From the NCBI GenBank assembly GCA_026988015.1, contig JALSMA010000039.1:1-49993 (forward strand): 49,993 nucleotides of DNA, read 5' to 3'. A model generated the notes under the pieces. The model was not told the DNA's origin and searched no databases. It saw only the letters and a list, made by a program, of their open reading frames with translations. Position numbers and translations under genes: made by a program. This stretch comes from Desulfobulbaceae bacterium. GTDB taxonomy: Bacteria; Desulfobacterota; Desulfobulbia; Desulfobulbales; Desulfocapsaceae. Position 1 is the first letter of the stretch. Each line of letters starts with the position of its first letter. Below, in pieces: positions 1 through 8,800 of this stretch.

Positions 1-21
1 TACCGTGTTACTATGAGCCAT
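1..21 (-). CDS. Partial CDS, first 7 codons only; possibly an IS4-type transposase
   Basis: A leftward gene starts here and runs off the window. The ATG (complement of 19-21) is preceded on the minus strand by AAAGGAG about 9 nt upstream, a strong ribosome site. Only MAHSNTV can be read. From memory, IS4-family transposases with an N-terminal DUF4372 domain often open with a Met-Ala-His-x-Asn-Thr-like sequence, so a transposase is my best guess, but seven residues cannot prove it. The short inverted repeat GGCCTGAA (22-29) / TTCAGGCC (84-91) could belong to an element end. Confidence 0.4.
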
Positions 22-132
22 GGCCTGAATCTCCTTTTGTTATAGGCTGTTAGGGGTAACAACACTATACACAAAAGTAGCCCTTCAGGCCGTATCTATT
101 TCCTTAACCGGACAGCAGTGAATAAGAGTAGA

Positions 133-678
133 ATGAAAAAAAGTATCTATCTTATAGGAGGGCGTGCCGTTGGTAAGTCCAGTATTGGTAAGGAGCTCGC
201 GCAGCATCTCGGTTATGATTTTTTAGATTCTGACAGGATGATAACGGAACGGCACGGTTCTTCAGTGGCAGAGATAGTTCAGCGTGAGGGATGGAATGCC
301 TTTCGTGAGTACGAGAAACAGGTGTTGCTTGATCTTGTTGGAAAAGAGTCTTGTGTTGTGGCTACGGGAGGCGGCGCGATTTTACATCGGGAGCTGTGGC
401 CGCAGATCAGAAAGCATGCCATTGTGGTCTGGCTGCAAGCGGATCTGGAAACACTTGCAAAGCGGATCATGGGTGACGGTAATTCTACAGCGCAGCGTCC
501 CAGTCTCACTGGAAAAGATGTTTGTCAGGAGATGGAAGAGGTTTTACGGGAACGAAATCCCCTATACAAAGAGACAGCAGATTGTATAATTGATAGTGGT
601 GCAATGATGGTTTATGATGCTGTGCGGGAAATTGATCAGTTTTGCAGACAGTTTGAGAAAAAAAATAAAGAGGAATAA
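133..678 (+). CDS. aroK: Shikimate kinase
   Basis: ATP-dependent phosphorylation of shikimate at the 3-hydroxyl, fifth step of the chorismate pathway, cytoplasmic. Visible: P-loop GGRAVGKSS near the N-terminus, the DSD motif after the second strand (substrate/Mg site), the ATGGGA shikimate-binding glycine motif, and the lid arginine in AQRPSL. At about 181 residues it has normal family length. The frame also offers a GTG at 118, five codons upstream; I prefer ATG 133 because family members usually start two or three residues before the first strand. Neither start has a strong Shine-Dalgarno. It ends 5 nt before aroC, so the two genes are almost certainly cotranscribed. It could equally be named aroL. 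Confidence 0.93.
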   Translation: MKKSIYLIGGRAVGKSSIGKELAQHLGYDFLDSDRMITERHGSSVAEIVQREGWNAFREYEKQVLLDLVGKESCVVATGGGAILHRELWPQIRKHAIVVWLQADLETLAKRIMGDGNSTAQRPSLTGKDVCQEMEEVLRERNPLYKETADCIIDSGAMMVYDAVREIDQFCRQFEKKNKEE

Positions 679-683
679 GAGTA

Positions 684-1763
684 ATGGCAGGAAATACGTT
701 TGGTAAAGCCTTTCGGGTGACCACCTGGGGCGAATCGCACGGGACAGGTGTTGGAGCAGTAATTGATGGCTGTCCTCCTGGAATCGTGTTGGACCCTGCG
801 GTGTTGCAGGCTGAAATGGACAGGCGCAAACCCGGTCAGGGAGGAGCGTCGAGTCCTCGAAAAGAGCCTGATAAACTCGAAATCCTGTCTGGAATTTTTA
901 CTCCTGAAGGTGAGGATCTGCCCCGTACCACGGGCACGCCAATTTCCCTTGCTGTCTATAATAAGGATGCCCATTCAAAGTCGTACGACAATCTTCGTGA
1001 TATCTTTCGGCCGGGTCATGGTGATATCAGCTACTTGGCCAAATATGGTATTCGGGATCATCGTGGTGGCGGACGGGCGTCGGCTCGTGAGACCGCCGCC
1101 CGCGTCGCTGCAGGTGCTGTGGCCAACCAAGTGCTTGAGCAGACCGGAATCAGTGTACTTGCTTATACTGTAGCTCTTGGTGGGGTGAAGATCACCGAAA
1201 GAAATTTTGAAGAAATTACCGGTAACCGATTTTTCTGTCCTGATGCGGCGGCTGCAGCAAAGATGGAAGAGCGGGTAATTGAAGTGCGCAAGCAGGGCGA
1301 CACCGTAGGGGGCATAGTTGAGATTGTTGCAGATTGCCCGGCGGGGCTTGGAGAGCCTGTTTTTGATAAACTTGAAGCTGAGCTTGCCCATGGGCTGATG
1401 TCCATCGGTGCGGTGAAAGGGGTGGAGATTGGAGCCGGATTCAAGGTTGCGGACATGCTAGGCTCAGAAAACAACGATGCCATAACCCCTGAGGGGTTTA
1501 CAGGAAATAATGCCGGAGGAATCCTGGCTGGTATTTCCAATGGCAATGAAATTGTTGTCCGGGTGGCTGTCAAGCCCATTCCATCTATTTCAAAAAAGCA
1601 GCAGAGTGTGAATCTTAAAAATGATGCGGTGACGATCCAGGTGGGTGGAAGGCATGATATTTCAGCAATTCCTCGTATAATTCCCGTTTGTGAGGCAATG
1701 GTGCGCCTCACCTTGGTAGACCATCTACTGCGGCATATGGCCATCGCATTTCCACAGGATTGA
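684..1763 (+). CDS. aroC: Chorismate synthase
   Basis: Converts 5-enolpyruvylshikimate-3-phosphate to chorismate using reduced FMN, last step of the shikimate pathway. The 359-residue protein has typical length. Family signatures are clear: the N-terminal GESHG, FRPGHGD followed by the RGGGRASARET segment in the first third, and GAVKGVEIGAGF in the middle, with conserved FMN-contacting serine and histidine residues. The start lies 5 nt after the shikimate kinase stop, preceded by a GAGGAATAAGAG purine tract. No terminator is visible after it. The 151 bp to glgA show nothing I can name. Confidence 0.97.
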   Translation: MAGNTFGKAFRVTTWGESHGTGVGAVIDGCPPGIVLDPAVLQAEMDRRKPGQGGASSPRKEPDKLEILSGIFTPEGEDLPRTTGTPISLAVYNKDAHSKSYDNLRDIFRPGHGDISYLAKYGIRDHRGGGRASARETAARVAAGAVANQVLEQTGISVLAYTVALGGVKITERNFEEITGNRFFCPDAAAAAKMEERVIEVRKQGDTVGGIVEIVADCPAGLGEPVFDKLEAELAHGLMSIGAVKGVEIGAGFKVADMLGSENNDAITPEGFTGNNAGGILAGISNGNEIVVRVAVKPIPSISKKQQSVNLKNDAVTIQVGGRHDISAIPRIIPVCEAMVRLTLVDHLLRHMAIAFPQD

Positions 1764-1914
1764 ACGACCGGGACCGTGGGTGAGATAATTTCAGGGAGCC
1801 GTGTGGATTTTTCATATCTGGTTTGTGTTCCTTCTGTTGCGACAAATTATATGTTGGATAGTGAAATGCATAAAACTGTTACGGGGTTAGGGAGAAGCTT
1901 TAAGGAGTTGGAGA

Positions 1915-3543
1915 ATGGCTAACAAACAGGTGCCCATCCGTGAAATATGGATGCTCAGCCGAGAATATGGTGACCTGGCAGGTGCGGGCGGGGTCAAGGA
2001 TGTTGTTTCACAGCTTTCTGTTACCTTGGCCCGCTGGTCTGGACGTTCTGTCCATGTGGTACTGCCCCGTTACGGTTTTATGGAGCCTGAAAAACTCGGC
2101 TTTACCCTCTTGGCAGACCCTGCTTTTCCTGAAAAGGAACTGCTCTTTGAGGTTGACCTTAACTACCCGGATGAAGAGCGGCGTGAAGAGGTAAGGATAT
2201 GGTGGGCACGGATTAACCGTGTAACTCTTTACCTGGTAGATGCGGAACGTTTTCGTGAAAAGCAGAATGTTTATACCTACACCGCAGACGAAGAGGAAAA
2301 TTTCTCCTGGCAGAAAATGGGTGAGGGTCATATCGACTATTTTGCCATGAATATTCTGCTGCAGAAGGCTGCCGTTGATCTGATGGTTCTTCTTGGGACT
2401 CGCCCCGATGTGATTCACTGTCATGACGGGCACACTGCTGTGCTGCCTGCAATTATTTCCGAATATCCAGGTTTAAGGCATTATTTTCGTAACACCGGCT
2501 GTGTGATAACTGTTCACAACGCGGGACAGGGATACCATCAGGAGGTTGCCGATATTCCCTTCGCCCAGGCCAGTACCGGGTTGCCCTTATCCCTGATTCG
2601 CAGCTCCCTGCTTGAAGACTGCTTCGATCCTTTTCTGGCTGGCGCCCCCTACGCGATACTGAATACGGTGAGTGAAAATTATGCAAGAGAACTTCGGGAA
2701 ACCATAGATGATCACCTCACAGGATGGCTTGGCCATACCCTGCTTGAGAGGGGGGTCGTTCTTGAGGGGGTTACTAATGGAATAGATCCGGAGGCATTTT
2801 CTGCAAAAGATCCGGAGCGCAGCCAGATCGCGGCCGAGTTTGATCCTCTGGGTGATTTGGCCCTCGATGGAAAGCTCGCCTGTAAAACTGCGTTGCTTCA
2901 GCAGCTGCTGGATGAAAAGGGCTTTCCTGGGATTCGGCAGTCCGGTATTCTTATGGTAGATCCCGGGATCCCTCTTATTACATTTATCGGGCGGCTCAGT
3001 GCTCAGAAAGGGGTCGGGGTGCTCACAGGTGCCATTAAAGAGCTACTGGCAGGAGAAGAGGACTTCCAGTTTCTGCTTCTTGGTACGGGGAGTCGGTATG
3101 ATGAGGCGGGACTTGTACGCCTTGCCGAAAAGAAAGAGAACCGGGGCCGTGTCTGTATTCTGCGTGGTTTTGATACAATTCTTGCCAATAAGGTTTTTGC
3201 CGCAGGGGATTTCTTCCTTATTCCTTCCCAGTATGAGCCATGTGGCCTCACCGATTTTATGGCTCAGCTTTTTGGTAATCTTCCCATCGTTCATGCAGTG
3301 GGCGGACTGGTGAAGGTGGTCGATGGCAAAACCGGTTTTACTTATGGGTTGCAGAGTGTTGCCACTTTAAAAAGGGCCATAGAGCGGGCTCTTGAATTGT
3401 ATAAAAATGACCCTGCAAACATCAGGAAGATGCAACGGCAAGCAGTGGAACTGATCCATGAATGCTATACCTGGGCCACTGTGAGTCGGAAATATCTGGA
3501 TCTCTATAAGAGGGCAAAGCGAAACAGAGTACATGCACCTTGA
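1915..3543 (+). CDS. glgA: Glycogen (starch) synthase, GT5 family
   Basis: Transfers glucose from ADP-glucose to the growing alpha-1,4-glucan. The 542-residue protein is somewhat longer than the roughly 480 of the E. coli enzyme. The N-terminal GT5 domain carries the glycine-rich nucleotide-sugar loop as GAGGVKDV instead of the classic KTGGLADV. Later come VIHCHDGHTAVLP, the VTNGID junction, the C-terminal Rossmann motif FIGRLSAQKG and the PSQYEPCGL catalytic segment. The ATG has GGAG 6-10 nt upstream. Proximity to gap suggests a carbon-storage/central-metabolism neighbourhood, but no other glg gene is present. The altered loop could mean a different donor preference within GT5. Confidence 0.92.
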   Translation: MANKQVPIREIWMLSREYGDLAGAGGVKDVVSQLSVTLARWSGRSVHVVLPRYGFMEPEKLGFTLLADPAFPEKELLFEVDLNYPDEERREEVRIWWARINRVTLYLVDAERFREKQNVYTYTADEEENFSWQKMGEGHIDYFAMNILLQKAAVDLMVLLGTRPDVIHCHDGHTAVLPAIISEYPGLRHYFRNTGCVITVHNAGQGYHQEVADIPFAQASTGLPLSLIRSSLLEDCFDPFLAGAPYAILNTVSENYARELRETIDDHLTGWLGHTLLERGVVLEGVTNGIDPEAFSAKDPERSQIAAEFDPLGDLALDGKLACKTALLQQLLDEKGFPGIRQSGILMVDPGIPLITFIGRLSAQKGVGVLTGAIKELLAGEEDFQFLLLGTGSRYDEAGLVRLAEKKENRGRVCILRGFDTILANKVFAAGDFFLIPSQYEPCGLTDFMAQLFGNLPIVHAVGGLVKVVDGKTGFTYGLQSVATLKRAIERALELYKNDPANIRKMQRQAVELIHECYTWATVSRKYLDLYKRAKRNRVHAP

Positions 3544-3650
3544 ACGGTAAAGAATATTCTCCTGTTCAAGGGGCGCAGCTTTTGATTTAATGAGTGGAGA
3601 CTGACCAAAAAATGAAGTGATACGCTTTTAATTTTATCTGGAGGTACAAC

Positions 3651-4655
3651 ATGACAATCAAAATCGGTATTAACGGCTTTGGTCGTATTGGCAGAAGTAT
3701 GTTTCGGGCACTCACAAAAGATCCGGATTTTGCTGATATAGAAGTTGTGGCGATCAATGATCTCACTGATAATGCAACTCTGGCCCATCTCCTTAAATAC
3801 GATTCGGTAATGGGAGTGTATGAACCTGAGGTTGGAAGCGATGAACATGGGATAAGTATTGATGGACACCATATACAGGTGACAGATCATCGTGATCCTG
3901 CAGATATTCCTTGGGGGGATGCCGGTGTTGGGTATGTCGCTGAGTGTACCGGGTTATTCCGTGACAGCGATTCTGCTCAGAAACATATCAGTGCCGGCGC
4001 CGCAAAGGTGGTGATTTCCGCTCCTGCAAAAGGAGAGGTGAAAACGTTTGTAATGGGAGTAAATGAGGATGAGTATGACCCTACCATCCATCATGTGGTT
4101 TCCAATGCCTCCTGTACCACTAACTGTCTGGCGCCGTTTGCAAAGGTAATTCTGGATAATTTTGGCATTAAACATGGGCTTATGACAACGGTACATGCCT
4201 ATACCGGAGATCAGCGACTTCTTGATTTTCCCCATTCGGACTTGCGGCGGGCACGGGCAGCAGCACTGTCTATGATCCCCACTTCTACTGGTGCTGCCGC
4301 CGCTGTGGCATTGGTTATTCCGGAGTTAAAGGGTAAGTTTGATGGTCTGGCAGTACGGGTTCCTACTCCTAATGTTTCTCTGGTTGATGCTGTGATGGAG
4401 GTGGAGCAGTCCACAACTGTACCTGAGGTAAATCAGGCCCTGAAGGAGGCGGCAAATCGCTATCTTGGGTATTCCGATCTGCCCCTAGTCTCCATCGATT
4501 ATCAGGGAAATCCCCATTCTTCCATTGTTGACGGACAGTCCACCAAGGTCATCGGAACCACAGTGAAGGTGATGAGTTGGTACGACAACGAGTGGGGGTA
4601 CTCTAATAGAATGTTAGATCTTATTCTTCATATGGATGCCAATAAGGCCCTGTAG
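3651..4655 (+). CDS. gap: Glyceraldehyde-3-phosphate dehydrogenase, type I
   Basis: Oxidises glyceraldehyde 3-phosphate to 1,3-bisphosphoglycerate with NAD(P) in glycolysis, or the reverse in gluconeogenesis. At 334 residues it is full length. GINGFGRIGR forms the dinucleotide fold; an Asp after the second strand (AINDLTD) favours NAD. The catalytic cysteine is Cys155 in SNASCTTNCLAPFAK, followed by the conserved histidine in TVHAYTGDQ, and WYDNEWGYSNR closes the C-terminal domain. The start is fixed by GGAGG 7 nt before the ATG. It stands 107 bp after glgA in the same direction. Confidence 0.97.
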   Translation: MTIKIGINGFGRIGRSMFRALTKDPDFADIEVVAINDLTDNATLAHLLKYDSVMGVYEPEVGSDEHGISIDGHHIQVTDHRDPADIPWGDAGVGYVAECTGLFRDSDSAQKHISAGAAKVVISAPAKGEVKTFVMGVNEDEYDPTIHHVVSNASCTTNCLAPFAKVILDNFGIKHGLMTTVHAYTGDQRLLDFPHSDLRRARAAALSMIPTSTGAAAAVALVIPELKGKFDGLAVRVPTPNVSLVDAVMEVEQSTTVPEVNQALKEAANRYLGYSDLPLVSIDYQGNPHSSIVDGQSTKVIGTTVKVMSWYDNEWGYSNRMLDLILHMDANKAL

Positions 4656-4791
4656 GTTGGTAATAGGAATTATAAGTATGTAATATGTGGTTGATTTTTA
4701 TTGTGAAAAGATGTAGTACCTCCTGTTTAGAAGCCCATTCCTGACGGTCTGGGTGGTATACTAATATTTTTATTCATCAGGAGGATGAAGT

Positions 4792-5538
4792 ATGAAAAAG
4801 ACGATTATCGCCACAGCTTTTACTGGATTATTGTTTGCCGGAACCGCATTTGCGTCAGGGCATGGTGCGCACTGGGGATACACAGGACATGATGGACCCG
4901 AGTTCTGGGGGGATCTGTCCAATGAGTTTGCAGTGTGCAAGAGTGGCAAAAACCAGGCTCCCATTGACATTGATGGAATGACCGAGGCTGAACTCAGTCC
5001 CATTGTGTTTCACTATGCCAGCACCCAGATGGATATCGTGAACAATGGCCACACCATTCAGGTGAATTATGCTCCGGGTTCCACTATCACAGTGGATAAT
5101 CATACCTTTAACCTGCTCCAGTTTCATTTTCACACCCCAAGTGAGAACACTGTGAAAGGGCAGTTTTTTGCCATGGAGGCGCATCTGGTTCATGCCGATA
5201 AGGATGGGAACCTTGCTGTGGTAAGTGTCTTGTTTGAAGAAGGTGCGTCCAATCCACTAATAGATACTGTCTGGGCCTCCATGCCTGAAAAGACAGGAGA
5301 AAGCAAAATGGTTTCTGAGGTGAGTCTCAATGTGGCAGATATGCTTCCATCAAATAAGGCTTATTACAGATTCAATGCCTCATTGACAACACCACCCTGT
5401 ACTGAAGGGGTGCGCTGGATGGTTATGAAGGTTCCGGTGAATGTTTCTAAAGCCCAGGCGAAGAAGTTTAACGATGTGATGGGTGGTGATAATAACCGTC
5501 CTGTTCAGCCGGTAAATGCACGGCCGATTCTGAAGTAA
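4792..5538 (+). CDS. Periplasmic alpha-class carbonic anhydrase
   Basis: Reversible hydration of CO2 outside the inner membrane. Residues 1-21 form a Sec signal peptide ending AFA before SGHG. The zinc ligands typical of the alpha class are visible as His112 and His114 in QFHFHTPSE and His131 in MEAHLVHAD. Cys49 and the cysteine of TTPPCTEG are placed as the disulfide pair seen in bacterial alpha enzymes. The 248-residue length is normal. AGGAGG lies 9 nt before the ATG. A terminator follows at about 5649. In an anaerobe such an enzyme would supply CO2/bicarbonate exchange in the periplasm; that role is inference. Confidence 0.94.
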   Translation: MKKTIIATAFTGLLFAGTAFASGHGAHWGYTGHDGPEFWGDLSNEFAVCKSGKNQAPIDIDGMTEAELSPIVFHYASTQMDIVNNGHTIQVNYAPGSTITVDNHTFNLLQFHFHTPSENTVKGQFFAMEAHLVHADKDGNLAVVSVLFEEGASNPLIDTVWASMPEKTGESKMVSEVSLNVADMLPSNKAYYRFNASLTTPPCTEGVRWMVMKVPVNVSKAQAKKFNDVMGGDNNRPVQPVNARPILK

Positions 5539-5648
5539 TCTTTTTTGCATCGCTCTGAATCCGTGATGGATTCAGGCCGGGGTTCTGCAGCGTTGTACCC
5601 TGTTTGACAGTGTGTCTGTGTGGCAGGATAGGAGGTCGCCTTTTGGGA

Positions 5649-5687
5649 AACGCCTTGGGGAATATTTTCGCCAGGGCGTTTTTTCTT
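5649..5687 (+). terminator. Rho-independent terminator after carbonic anhydrase
   Basis: Stem AACGCCTTGG / CCAGGGCGTT with one G-T pair, a 12-nt loop, then TTTTTTCTT. It lies 110 bp after the carbonic anhydrase stop and separates it from the dikinase-like gene. A smaller hairpin, CTGAATCC/GGATTCAG, sits at 5555-5575. Confidence 0.7.
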
Positions 5688-5826
5688 GTCCGGTGAGAAG
5701 ATCCTTGAACTTGCAGGATAAATGTTTGATACTTGAATTCAGTTGTTGTTTGTTTCAGTCCGGTAATCCTGTTCCGTAGCGCATCGGCGTAAGGTGCGTG
5801 TCGGCCATCAGCCAGAGCATTAAAAG

Positions 5827-8800
5827 ATGATAGAGAAAAAAGAGAAAATAGAATCGGATGCCCTCGTAGCAAATCTACTGGAGACAGCAGAAGAGGTGGT
5901 TATCGAGAGTAGATTACAGCCTCTTCTTGATGTGGTCAGCCGTTACAAAGGGCTTTATATGACCCTTGAAAATCTTCTCTATGAAATATGTCATCCTTAC
6001 CGCAACTGGAACATCCTGGTTCCTCAATTACGGAGTTTTGTTCTTAAAAACAGTAATTATTATGTTCGTCACAAAAAGGGGCCAGAGGCCTTTACCCTGT
6101 TTGCAGGGCTCTTTGTGGAGGCCATGAAAGACAGCGAGAAGAATTCCAAGCTTCTCTCGCAGATTATCGAATCGCAGGTGGCCTGGGTTGCCAAGATGGT
6201 CAGTATTTTTTCAGTGGATGACCTGTATCGCTATCAGGATGTCTTGAATAATTATTTTAAGGAGTTGCGGGGTCTGGATGACGGGGAAAGCCCCATCATG
6301 ATGCATATTGTCCAGGGCCAGCATCCCATGAAGAAGTTGGCAACCTCGTTACTGGCCTTTGTTGAGAAAGGGGCCACAGATTTTAATTATTATCAAATGG
6401 CAGAGCTGATGCAGGCCATTTTGAAGCGAAATTACGATTACTGGCTTCAGGAAGAGGACCCGCTGCCCTGGTTTCTCGATCATTGCGGAGATCTTTGTAA
6501 GGATTTTCACTCGGGTCAGCTCTTTTCTGCCATATCCCATGAGGCAATGACAGAAAATAAGCGTGCGGTAATGAATATAGATATCAGTTCTGATCCCGTC
6601 TCTGCCCTTACTGAAATACTGGCATTACCGGCCCACGTCGATATTGTACGTCTCTATAAAGAGATCCCGGCCCGATTGGCCCAGGCTGATGAGGCTGAGC
6701 TTGGAAAGGTTAAGGAACAGGCCCTGCCTCTGAACCGCTTTGCTGAAAACCAGAAACTGCTTTTCCTCTTTCGGATTATGGATACCAAGGGTCTGTACCT
6801 TATTCATGAGGAGACCCTGCGCGAGATCAACCGCTCCCTGGTTCAGCTTATCCGGCTCCAGAAATTCGAGGAAATTGAGGAATTTCTCATCACAGCCTTT
6901 CACCTTCTGAAAGCCAACGTACGAAGATACCCCCACACTTCACTGCAATGTATTCAGGTGCTTGGGGGGGAGGTATTCCAGCGTAAAAACGGCAGGATGG
7001 TTGAGACCTTTCTCTGGGAGGCGGTGCGTTTCGGGTTTCAGTATGCCAATGTTATGGGGGTGGATGAAGACTGGCAGCCTATTACCAATCCGGCCCATCT
7101 TGCCAATATCCGAGTCTGGCTGAACCTTATCATGCAGGAACCCAAGTGGTGCGCCACTCTCTTCTCTGCGCTGATCATTAATATCAAGCTCTCAGGTACC
7201 TGTGTAAAAGATACGGATCTGTTCCAGCGTGATATCACCAATCTCCTTAATCATCCAATTGAACCTGTCTATAATCTCACCAAGCAGTTTACCAAACTCA
7301 TGCCTGTGTTCTTTAATGAAATTGGCGCAGAAGGGGATCTACGTGAGGTGTCGACAGAGCTTGATGAGATCCATAAACGAAGGGATCTGCTCATTCATTT
7401 TCTGCGAAAGCAGAGCCATGTAGAGAGCTCCAACCTTATTGTTGACTTTATTCGGGCAATTTTTGTCTTCTGGCTGACCCTTGACAAAAAGGTACTGCAG
7501 CCCTTTCTTCCGGAAGAGGTGTACAGTGAGGTTCCCCTTGAAGGAAAGTTTATTGATGACCAGCATATCATTGCCAACCGCATCCACAAGGAGCTGGATT
7601 TCGGAGGGGTTGACGATCTGCTCTCCTGGAAACAGGAGGAGCGACAGAAATACCTGGCCAGCCAGCAAGATATCAAACCAGCAGAACTGCGTCGTTTTGA
7701 CCTGCTAGTTCACATGTTCCAGCTTCTGAACCAGAAGTATAATCTTGGTTTTCAGGAGCTTCGTTCTGAGCTTGAACATGCAGCTCAAGAAGGATTTCCG
7801 GAAATGGAGGAGCTTCTTGACACCCTTGAAAACTGTGAAACAGTGGAATGCGTCGAGGCACTGCTTGACACCCTTGAGGGTTTAAAGGAAATTATCCTCT
7901 CAAGTGAGGTTTTTGAGGCCCGGGAAGATATCTACTATAAGCGTCATATTGCTGTGGATATTCCATCAGTGTATGGTAAATACCGGGAAAAGAAATTCGA
8001 TAGCCTGTCCTTAAGTTTCCGCCTTGAAAATCTCACCAACATTTATCTGGAACGCCTTCCTGAGACAGTGAATCTCTCCATTATCACCCAGGCCACTTTT
8101 TACCGTATTGTGAAGTGCCTGAAGCTCTATTTACGAGCCCTGCGGGTGGATGGTATATCTTCGAGACGGCTGGATATCTATATTTCACTTCTTAGCAGTT
8201 CTCTGAAAATCAGGCGATTTTCTTATACCCAGTACCTTGATATATTCCGAGGTCTGTCAGAAGGAGTGAAGGATGTAATTTACTCCTATTACACCAACAT
8301 ACACCAGAATAATCTCTCCATTGTAATACCCCAGATTGGGGCCGGTAACCTTCTTACAAACTACCGTTCCCTGTGGAATGATGACGAGGTGACTAATTCA
8401 ATTCACAGTCTCTCAGAGGCATTTTTACGGGATCTGATTGCCACCACCTTCGGCCTGCAGCACCTTGATAATTTTATAACAAGAGTGATTGGAACACTTG
8501 AGAGCCAGAGGGAAATTCTTGACGAGCGCCGCCTTGACCTGCTTATGACCTATAATCCGGAGTGTGCCATTTCCCAGCTCCACAGAAGTAATCCCTACAC
8601 CCATGATCTTATCCATCTTGGCAATAAGGGTTTTAATCTGGTGGTACTCAGTGATGATAACAAGCCGGTGCCACCCGCCTTCATCATAACCACAGAAGTT
8701 TTTCGCTGCAGAGAGGTGATCTACAGCTTTGATAAGGCCAGGGATGAGTTTATGCAGCGGGTCAGGACTTCTCTTACCGAACTTGAAAAACGTACCGGCA